From DASTHS01 sp035718085 (GTDB lineage: Bacteria > Actinomycetota > Acidimicrobiia > Acidimicrobiales > Palsa-688): DNA of 7,938 nucleotides. Below the pieces are notes generated by a model, which made no database searches, was not told the origin of the DNA, and worked only from the letters and a program-made list of their open reading frames with translations. Positions 1 to 5,165 of the stretch are shown one piece after another; position 1 is the first letter of the stretch; every line of letters starts with the position of its first letter. The DNA lies in the NCBI GenBank assembly GCA_035718085.1, contig DASTHS010000217.1, positions 1 to 7,938 of the forward strand, in the 5' to 3' direction. The translations under genes were made by a program, and so were the position numbers.

Positions 1-1735
1 GCCGGTAGACCTCGACCAGGTCGGCGGCGGCCATGCGCTCGGGGCCGGTCGCCAGGCGGAGGTAGGCCAGGGCGGCGCGCACCCCGGTGCGCTCGAGCAG
101 CTCGGGGCCCACGGCGCTGTCGACGGGCACGCCGGCGGCGCGCAGGGCCACCACCGGGCCGAGCAGCGCGGCGCGCACCCGGGCGAGCACCGCCACCTCG
201 CCGGGCCCCGCGCCCCCGTCGAGCCAGCCGCGGACGACCTCGACCACGGCGGTGGCGCCGTCCTGGGCGCCGTGGCGTCGCACCGTCAGGCCGGGCGGCC
301 CGTCGGGCGCCTCCGGCCGGCCGGCGGTGATGGTCTTGGCGACCCGCCGGTGGTTGTAGGAGAGCAGGGAGGCGGCGGCACCCACGACGGCCGGGGGGCA
401 GCGGTAGTTGACTTCGAGGGGGTGGGAGGCGGCGCCGGGGAACAGCCGGGCGAAGTCGATCAGGAAGCTCGGGTCGGCGCCCGCATGGCCGTAGATGACC
501 TGGTCGTCGTCGCCGACGCCGAACACGTCGGCCTGCGGCCCGGCGAGCAGGCGGATCAGCAGCACATGGGCCGGCGTGAGGTCTTGGAACTCGTCGACGA
601 GCAGGTGCCGGCAGCGCAGCTGCAGGCGGGCCCGCAGCTCCCCGTCGGCGAGCAGCGCCTCGACCGCACCGTAGACCTGGTCGTCGAAGTCGAGGGCGCC
701 GGTGTCGGCGAAGCGCTCCCGCAGCCCGGTGAACACCCGAGGCAGGCCGGGCACGTCGTCGCGGCCCGCCTCGACGACCTCGGGGTCGACCAGGCCGAGG
801 CGCACGGTGGCGAGCGCCTCGAGGTAGGGGGCGTAGGGGTCGGTGTTGGCCCGCAGCTGGGGCCGGGGGGCGAGCCGGCGCACCACGTCGCGCACGTCGC
901 GCTCGGCCAGCACGGTGGGGCCGCGGCCGGCCGCCTCGGTGCAGACCCACAGCCCCAGGGAGTTGAGGGTGCGCGCCCGCACCGGGAGCCCGGCGCAGCG
1001 GGCCTCGAGCTCCTGCTGGGCCCGCTTGTTGTAGGCGACGGCCAGCACGGCGTCGGGGTCGTAGGCGCGGTCGACGAGGAGGTGGCGCACCCGCTCGGTG
1101 AGCACCCGGGTCTTGCCCGACCCGGCAGGGGCGATGATGCGCGCCGGCCCCCGGTCGTGGGTGACCGCCGCCATCTGGTCGGCCGCCAGCTCGGCGGCGG
1201 GCGGCCGCCACGCCGGGGCGACCCGCAGCGCGCCGCGCTCGACCGACTCGCGGTGGACGACACCCAGGCCGCCGGGCGGCTCGGGCCACGGCTGGCGGGG
1301 ACCGCCGTCGACCCACACCGGCCGCCCGTCGACGGCCACGTCGCCGACGGCCCCGTCGGCCAGCGCGGCGGCCCCCGCACGCTGCGCCTTGCGCCCCCAC
1401 CACCAGACCGGGGTGCCGCTGCGGGCGTCGTAGGTGTTGGCCCACACCAGGAACTGCAGCTCCTCGGCGGGCAGGCGGTGGTCGGGGCGCAGCGCCCACA
1501 CGTCCCCCCGCCAGGTGGGGGGCGCCCGGAAGGTGGCGGGGTCGAGCGCGCAGCGCACCACGACGGGCCGCCGGGTGACCCAGGCGGCCCGGAGCCGGTC
1601 GACGGCGTCGGACGTGCCCGCCAGGGCGGCCTCGTCGACCACCACGGTGGGCGCGTCGACCCAGGCCTCGGGCACCGCCTGGCCGGCGGCGACCACGACG
1701 CCGCGCCCGAGAGCGGGGTGGCCGGGGACCGTCAC
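1..1735 (-). CDS. UvrD/Rep-like superfamily 1 DNA helicase, partial (C-terminus beyond the left edge)
   Basis: ATP-dependent 3'-5' DNA helicase of the UvrD/PcrA/Rep group, expected to act in DNA repair or replication restart. I read 578 codons from a GTG at 1733-1735 and no stop before the edge. Visible motifs: Q-motif-like LAADQ (about 183-187), Walker A APAGSGKT (202-209), motif Ia YNKRAQQEL (235-243), DFDDQV (349-354), Walker B LLVDEFQD (378-385), motif III GDDDQVIYGHAGAD (408-421) and motif IV EVNYRCP (441-447). Motifs V and VI would lie outside the window. About 180 residues precede the helicase core, including LVWANTYDA and a WWWGRK segment (about 97-116). This extension is absent from classical UvrD; I recall similar ones in actinobacterial helicases but cannot verify this. 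The gene is last of the four visible operon members, 30 bases after the msrB stop. The start is uncertain: a second GTG lies at 1742-1744, neither has a well-spaced ribosome site, and both sit in a strong inverted repeat. Confidence 0.9.
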   Translation of the reverse strand, partial: MTVPGHPALGRGVVVAAGQAVPEAWVDAPTVVVDEAALAGTSDAVDRLRAAWVTRRPVVVRCALDPATFRAPPTWRGDVWALRPDHRLPAEELQFLVWANTYDARSGTPVWWWGRKAQRAGAAALADGAVGDVAVDGRPVWVDGGPRQPWPEPPGGLGVVHRESVERGALRVAPAWRPPAAELAADQMAAVTHDRGPARIIAPAGSGKTRVLTERVRHLLVDRAYDPDAVLAVAYNKRAQQELEARCAGLPVRARTLNSLGLWVCTEAAGRGPTVLAERDVRDVVRRLAPRPQLRANTDPYAPYLEALATVRLGLVDPEVVEAGRDDVPGLPRVFTGLRERFADTGALDFDDQVYGAVEALLADGELRARLQLRCRHLLVDEFQDLTPAHVLLIRLLAGPQADVFGVGDDDQVIYGHAGADPSFLIDFARLFPGAASHPLEVNYRCPPAVVGAAASLLSYNHRRVAKTITAGRPEAPDGPPGLTVRRHGAQDGATAVVEVVRGWLDGGAGPGEVAVLARVRAALLGPVVALRAAGVPVDSAVGPELLERTGVRAALAYLRLATGPERMAAADLVEVYR

Positions 1736-1767
1736 GCCCCCCACGCTAGGAGGGCGCTGTGACGGTC
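1727..1767 (-). promoter_or_regulatory. Intercistronic inverted repeat enclosing the helicase start codon
   Basis: Perfect 9-base arms, GACCGTCAC at 1727-1735 and GTGACGGTC at 1759-1767, flank a region that can pair further. In the minus-strand transcript the 5' side carries CCCUCC (1749-1754 within it) and the 3' side a G-run (1737-1742). The 5' arm begins inside the msrB TGA stop, and the 3' arm is the first three codons (GTG ACG GTC) of the helicase. In RNA the hairpin would hide the start codon and the only purine-rich tract before it. There is no U-tract, so an intrinsic terminator is unlikely. The repeat is directly visible; the regulatory role is inferred. Confidence 0.55.
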
Positions 1768-2188
1768 AGGCCTGCTGCTGGGGCTGGTCGGGCTGCCCGG
1801 GGGCGAAGTCGAGGGCCAGGGAGTTCATGCAGAACCGCTGCCCGGTCGGCTGGGGGCCGTCGTCGAAGAGGTGGCCGAGGTGGCTGCCGCACCCCCGGCA
1901 GCGCACCTCGGTGCGCACCATGCCGTGGCTGCGGTCGTCGACGAGCTCGACGGCGTCGGCCACCGCCGGCTCGGTGAAGCTCGGCCACCCCGAGCCCGAC
2001 TCGAACTTGGTGTCGGAGGTGAACAGCACGGCGCCGCACGCCGCGCAGTGGTAGCTGCCGTCGTCGTGGTTGTCGACGTACTTGCCCGACCACGGGCGTT
2101 CGGTGCCGGCCTGGCGCAGCACCTGGTACTGCTCCGGGCTGAGCACGCTGCGCCACTCGGCATCTGACCTGACCACCTCGGGTGCCAT
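1766..2188 (-). CDS. msrB: Peptide-methionine (R)-S-oxide reductase MsrB
   Basis: Reduces the R epimer of methionine sulfoxide in proteins, repairing oxidative damage in the cytoplasm. It is 140 residues long, a normal length for a stand-alone MsrB, with no signal peptide or membrane segment. Two CxxC pairs (C48/C51 and C97/C100) form the family's structural zinc site. Core motifs follow in the usual order: SGSGWPSF (64-71), GSHLGHLFDDGP (101-112) and RFCMNS (118-123) with catalytic Cys120. Many MsrBs have a resolving Cys in the SG(C)GWPSF motif; here it is Ser66. The only five cysteines are the four zinc ligands and Cys120, so regeneration probably uses an external thiol directly. The ATG at 2186-2188 is chosen because the family's N-terminal alignment fits; the ribosome site is weak (GGCGGC just upstream). 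It is third in the operon, 78 bases after phoU and 30 before the helicase. Confidence 0.95.
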   Translation of the reverse strand: MAPEVVRSDAEWRSVLSPEQYQVLRQAGTERPWSGKYVDNHDDGSYHCAACGAVLFTSDTKFESGSGWPSFTEPAVADAVELVDDRSHGMVRTEVRCRGCGSHLGHLFDDGPQPTGQRFCMNSLALDFAPGQPDQPQQQA

Positions 2189-2266
2189 GCCGCCAGGCTA
2201 CGACCTGCCGCCGGCTTCGCCGCCCCGGCCGCCCGCCGCCCGGGCCGCCCGGCGCCCCGGCCGCGG
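2189..2266. other. phoU-msrB intercistronic spacer, GC-only and repetitive
   Basis: A 78-base gap of almost pure G and C on both strands. It contains small self-complementary stretches such as CCGGG-CGG-CCCGG on the minus strand, but nothing followed by a U-tract. A 10-base direct repeat, GGCTACGACC, lies at each end (2196-2205 and 2265-2274, the second overlapping the phoU stop). No open frame, promoter or terminator can be supported here. Confidence 0.4.
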
Positions 2267-2959
2267 CTACGACCGGTGGCCGGCCTCGCTGCTGCGCCCG
2301 CCGGCACGGGCCGCCAGCTCGCCGCCGGCGCCGACCAGCGGCTCGATGAGGCGCGCCGCGGCCCCGGCGTGGCGGCCGATGCGCTCGTAGGAACGGCCGG
2401 TCATGGCCAGCAGCATGGCCTCTGATACGTGGACGCTGCCCGACGCCAGCTCGGAGGTGAGCGACGAGCGAACCTCGGCGAGGGTGTCGTGGCGGCTGCG
2501 CACGGCGTCGAAGTGCGGCCGCTCACGGCGACGCCACAGCTCTGCGACCGCCGACCAGGTGGCCGCGCACGAGGCGCCGAGCTCCGCGCACAGCAGCCGG
2601 GGCCGCTCGGGCAGGTCAGGGCCGATCTGGGCCAGCGCCGGTGACACGATGTCGGCCACCAGGTCCATGGTGTCGGCCAGCACCGGCACCAGCCGGGTGA
2701 CCGCCAGCAGCAGCCGCAGGTCGCCGGCGACCGGGGCCTGCCGGGCGATCAGGGCGGTGGCGGCCGAGTCGACGTCGGCGTTCAGCTCGGTGACCATCGA
2801 CCGCCAGCGGGCCAACTCGCGGGCCATGCCCTCGTCGCCGTCGAGCATCGCCGTGGTCGCCCGGCCCACGGCCTCGGGGATCACCTCGAGGATCGCCCCG
2901 ATGGAGATCTCCTGCCGGTCGAGCGCCCGGTGGAACCCCTGGCGCAGCTCCTGAGGCAC
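2267..2959 (-). CDS. PhoU-family phosphate regulatory protein
   Basis: PhoU proteins are cytoplasmic helical-bundle proteins that restrain phosphate uptake by the Pst transporter and the PhoR/PhoB-type kinase system. This one has 230 residues, a typical PhoU length. The first PhoU repeat carries the signature RQAPVAGDLRLLLAVTRL (about 73-90), and the second ends with YERIGRHAGAAARLIEPLV (191-209). The metal-binding E-x-x-x-D motif is incomplete in both: ADTMD (95-99) and ERIGR (192-196). The start is the GTG at 2957-2959, the only ATG/GTG/TTG between the ftsH stop (same frame, 2996-2998) and the domain. A GGAG abuts it with no spacing, so initiation may rely on coupling to ftsH 36 bases upstream. 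No pst or phoR/phoB gene is visible. It may be a PhoU paralogue with a different job rather than the Pst regulator, so I give no gene symbol. Confidence 0.85.
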   Translation of the reverse strand: MPQELRQGFHRALDRQEISIGAILEVIPEAVGRATTAMLDGDEGMARELARWRSMVTELNADVDSAATALIARQAPVAGDLRLLLAVTRLVPVLADTMDLVADIVSPALAQIGPDLPERPRLLCAELGASCAATWSAVAELWRRRERPHFDAVRSRHDTLAEVRSSLTSELASGSVHVSEAMLLAMTGRSYERIGRHAGAAARLIEPLVGAGGELAARAGGRSSEAGHRS

Positions 2960-2963
2960 CTCC

Positions 2964-2994
2964 CGACCGTACCCGCGAGCCGGGCGGCCGGTCG
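2964..2994 (-). promoter_or_regulatory. Small inverted repeat between ftsH stop and phoU start
   Basis: Six-base arms CGACCG (2964-2969) and CGGTCG (2989-2994), with an inner CCCG/CGGG pair (2972-2975 and 2981-2984) around a five-base loop. In the transcript this would be a hairpin filling most of the gap between the ftsH stop and the phoU GTG, ending just before GGAG. There is no U-tract. It could be a weak coupling or stability structure, or chance in such GC-rich DNA. Confidence 0.3.
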
Positions 2995-2995
2995 T

Positions 2996-4996
2996 CTAGC
3001 GGCCGGCCGGCCCGTCGGTCGGGCCGGTGGAGCGGTGCAGCGCCGGGCCGGCGCTGGCCACCCCGGCGGTGCCCCGACCCCCGACGGCGATCGGCGGCCG
3101 GGTGCCGCGCACCACCGCCATCAAGTCGTCGCCGTCGATGGTCTCGTGCTCGAGCAGCAGCTCGACGACCTGGTCGAGCTCGGCGCGATGCGAGGTGAGC
3201 AGCTCGGTGGCCGTGGCCTCGGCGGCCCGCAGCAGCGCGGCGACCTCCTCGTCGATGGCCCGCTGGGTGGCCTCGGCGAAGGGCCGGCCGCTCAGGCCGT
3301 TCTCGCCGAGGTAGGCGGGCCCGTCGCCGGAGTAGCCGATGGGCCCGAGGCGCGGGGACAGGCCCCACTCGCGGACCATTCGGGTCGCCAGCTGGGTGGC
3401 GCCGGCGAGGTCGTTCGACGCCCCGGTCGACGCCTCGCCGAGCACCAGCACCTCGGCCGCCCGGCCGCCGAGGCGCACGGCGAGCGAGTCACGCAGGTAG
3501 CTCTCGGGGTAGAGGTGCCGCTCGGTCTCGGGCAGCTGCTCGGTGACGCCCAGCGCGGCGCCGGCGGGCAGGATGGTGACCTTCGCCACCGGGTCGGCGT
3601 GCGGCGAGAGGGCGGCCACGAGGGCGTGGCCGGTCTCGTGGACGGCGACGGCGTGCTTCTCCTCGGGCAGCAGGGCGTTGGAGCTCTCGCGCCGGCCGAG
3701 CAGCACCCGGTCGCGGGCGGCGTCGAGGTCGGCGGCGGTCACCACGCTGCGCTGCTCGCGCACCGCGTGCAGGGCGGCCTCGTTGAAGAGGTTGGCCAGG
3801 TCGGCCCCGGAGAAGCCGGGGGTGCCGCGAGCCACGACGTCGAGGTCGACGTCGGGGTCGATGTGCTTGCCCTTGGCGTGCACGGCGAGGATGGCCCGCC
3901 GCTCGGCCAGGTTGGGCAGGCCGATCTCCACCTGGCGGTCGAAGCGGCCGGGCCGCAGCAGGGCGGCGTCGAGCGACTCGGGACGGTTGGTGGCGGCGAT
4001 GACGACCACGCCGGTGGCGGGGTCGAAGCCGTCCATCTCGGCGAGCATCTGGTTGAGGGTCTGCTCGCGCTCGTCGTTGCCGCCGATGCCGAACCCGCCG
4101 CCGCGCTTGCCGCCGATGGCGTCGATCTCGTCGATGAAGATGATGGCGGGGGCCCGCTTGCGGGCGTCGTTGAACAGGTCGCGCACCCGTGAGGCGCCGA
4201 CGCCGACGAACAGCTCCACGAAGCTCGAGCCGGTCAGCGCCAGGAACGGCACCTCCGCCTCGCCGGCCACGGCACGGGCCATCAGCGTCTTGCCGGTGCC
4301 GGGCGGGCCGACCATGAGCACGCCCTTCGGGCCGACGGCGCCCGCCTTCTCGTAGCGCTGCGGGTGCTTGAGGAAATCGACGACCTCCTGCACCTCGAGC
4401 TTGGCGCCCTCGTAGCCCGCCACGTCGGCGAAGCGGGTGGTGGGGCGCTCCTCGTCGTAGACCTTGGCCTTCGAGCCGCCGATCCCCATGAGGCCGCCGC
4501 CGCTGCCCATGGCGCCGAGCTGCTTGCTGGCCCGCCGGCCGATCAGCCAGAACAGGCCGACGAAGAGCACCAGCGGCAGCAGGTCGGCGATCAGCACGCC
4601 GAGCGAGAAGCCCGACGCCGGCGGCTGGCCGACGACCTGCACGTGGTGGGCCTGGAGCAGCCCGTCGAGCGACGGGTCGTTGATCGCCGTCGGGATCTGC
4701 GACGTGTACGACGTGCCGTTGGTGAGCGTGCCGCTGACCGCCCCGGTGCTGCCGATGGTGGCCGTCTTCACCATGTTGGCGGCGACGTCGTCTTGGAAGG
4801 TCGAGAAGCTGAGCTGCGTCGGCGACGCGCCACCCGACACGCCCGAGAAGGCGAACAGGGCGATGGTGATCAGCAGGCCGACCACGAGCAGCCACGGCCG
4901 CCACTTGGGCGGCGGGGGCGGGGCGGGGGCAGGCCGCCGGTCGGTGGGGGGGCCCGACCGCGCCGGCGCGGAGTGGTGGGCCGTCGGTCGCGTCAT
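2996..4996 (-). CDS. ftsH: ATP-dependent zinc metalloprotease FtsH
   Basis: Membrane-anchored AAA+ protease that unfolds and degrades misfolded membrane and short-lived cytoplasmic proteins as a hexamer. From the ATG at 4994-4996 it has 666 residues, close to the family norm of about 610-650. Order: proline-rich cytoplasmic tail (about 20-32), membrane segment (34-52), extracytoplasmic domain (about 55-128), second membrane segment (131-152), AAA+ module with Walker A GPPGTGKT (230-237), pore segment FVELFVGVGAS (259-269), Walker B IIFIDEID (285-292) and second region of homology with ATNRP and LLRPGRFDR (335-354). The protease domain has HETGH (453-457) and the third zinc ligand Asp529 in STGASNDL. 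All catalytic residues are present. This start is preferred over the TTG at 5000-5002 because GGAG (5004-5007) lies seven bases before the ATG. It leads the operon. The usual actinobacterial tilS/hpt/folE neighbours are absent, so it may be a second ftsH copy. Confidence 0.96.
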   Translation of the reverse strand: MTRPTAHHSAPARSGPPTDRRPAPAPPPPPKWRPWLLVVGLLITIALFAFSGVSGGASPTQLSFSTFQDDVAANMVKTATIGSTGAVSGTLTNGTSYTSQIPTAINDPSLDGLLQAHHVQVVGQPPASGFSLGVLIADLLPLVLFVGLFWLIGRRASKQLGAMGSGGGLMGIGGSKAKVYDEERPTTRFADVAGYEGAKLEVQEVVDFLKHPQRYEKAGAVGPKGVLMVGPPGTGKTLMARAVAGEAEVPFLALTGSSFVELFVGVGASRVRDLFNDARKRAPAIIFIDEIDAIGGKRGGGFGIGGNDEREQTLNQMLAEMDGFDPATGVVVIAATNRPESLDAALLRPGRFDRQVEIGLPNLAERRAILAVHAKGKHIDPDVDLDVVARGTPGFSGADLANLFNEAALHAVREQRSVVTAADLDAARDRVLLGRRESSNALLPEEKHAVAVHETGHALVAALSPHADPVAKVTILPAGAALGVTEQLPETERHLYPESYLRDSLAVRLGGRAAEVLVLGEASTGASNDLAGATQLATRMVREWGLSPRLGPIGYSGDGPAYLGENGLSGRPFAEATQRAIDEEVAALLRAAEATATELLTSHRAELDQVVELLLEHETIDGDDLMAVVRGTRPPIAVGGRGTAGVASAGPALHRSTGPTDGPAGR

Positions 4997-5003
4997 GCGC
5001 AAG

Positions 5004-5007
5004 CTCC
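5004..5007 (-). promoter_or_regulatory. Ribosome binding site of ftsH
   Basis: GGAG on the minus strand, seven bases before the ATG at 4994-4996. This spacing fits that ATG and would be only one base for the in-frame TTG at 5000-5002, so it decides the start. Confidence 0.65.
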
Positions 5008-5038
5008 AGTCGTGCTGCTCTTGGCAGGTGTTCCCAGC

Positions 5039-5066
5039 GTGCCGTCGGTGGAACCACTACCGGCAC
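5039..5066. promoter_or_regulatory. 28-base imperfect palindrome, candidate operator
   Basis: GTGCCG-tcg-GTGG-AA-CCAC-tac-CGGCAC. Ten of thirteen positions in each arm are complementary, and the three mismatches are contiguous and symmetric. It lies 42 bases upstream of the ftsH ATG, in the divergent promoter region shared with the CHAD gene. A two-base centre is too tight for an RNA hairpin loop, and the split arms look like the half-sites of a dimeric regulator. The symmetry is seen directly; the operator role is inferred. I could not assign a convincing -10/-35 pair in the region. Confidence 0.45.
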
Positions 5067-5092
5067 CCCGGGCCACGCCGCCACCGTGCCCG

Positions 5093-5126
5093 ACTCAGCT
5101 GAGCGCCCGGTGAGCGCCAGCTGAGT
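5093..5126. promoter_or_regulatory. Second dyad and repeat cluster in the divergent promoter region
   Basis: Perfect 9-base inverted repeat ACTCAGCTG (5093-5101) and CAGCTGAGT (5118-5126). Within it are two copies of CAGCTGAG (5096-5103 and 5118-5125), 22 bases apart, the first inside a perfect 10-base palindrome CTCAGCTGAG (5094-5103). There are also two direct copies of TGAGCGCC (5100-5107 and 5111-5118), 11 bases apart. Spacings of about one and two helical turns suggest protein binding on one DNA face. It lies 39-72 bases before the CHAD start. There is no T-tract, so it is not a terminator. Confidence 0.4.
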
Positions 5127-5150
5127 GGTGCCTGTGGGCCGCCGGCCGGT

Positions 5151-5156
5151 GGGGAG
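5151..5156 (+). promoter_or_regulatory. Ribosome binding site of the CYTH-like/CHAD gene
   Basis: GGGGAG, nine bases before the ATG at 5166-5168. It supports that start. Confidence 0.6.
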
Positions 5157-5165
5157 AATGGGTGG

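Noticed and set aside
272..1762. Long plus-strand open frame opposite the helicase
   Set aside because: It is antisense to a helicase with all expected motifs, has low-complexity Gly/Ala/Arg/Val composition and matches no family. Long mirror frames are normal at this GC content.
1751..1977. AGGAGG followed by GTG at 1759 on the plus strand, like a small plus-strand gene start
   Set aside because: The AGGAGG is the complement of the CCTCCT in the msrB-helicase hairpin. The 72-codon product is Arg-rich, lies wholly opposite msrB and resembles nothing known.
2210..2262. CCGGG-CGG-CCCGG and similar small hairpins as a terminator after phoU
   Set aside because: No U-tract follows, and short self-complementary runs are expected in DNA made almost only of G and C.
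2196..2274. 10-base direct repeat GGCTACGACC flanking the phoU-msrB spacer
   Set aside because: Too short to indicate a mobile element, with no inverted ends or transposase. The second copy is partly fixed by the phoU C-terminal codons, so chance is a fair explanation.
2930..4192. Long plus-strand frame opposite ftsH, and the 616-codon minus-strand frame 3489-5339 overlapping it
   Set aside because: Both are other-frame readings of ftsH. The translations are Arg/Gly/Ala/Pro-rich with no recognisable motif, while the ftsH frame has every catalytic motif.
5000..5002. TTG as the ftsH start codon
   Set aside because: The GGAG ribosome site would be one base away. The ATG two codons later has seven-base spacing and is the stronger codon.
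5021..5049. TTGGCA as a -35 box for the CHAD gene
   Set aside because: No -10-like sequence lies 16-18 bases downstream (GTCGGT at the expected place).
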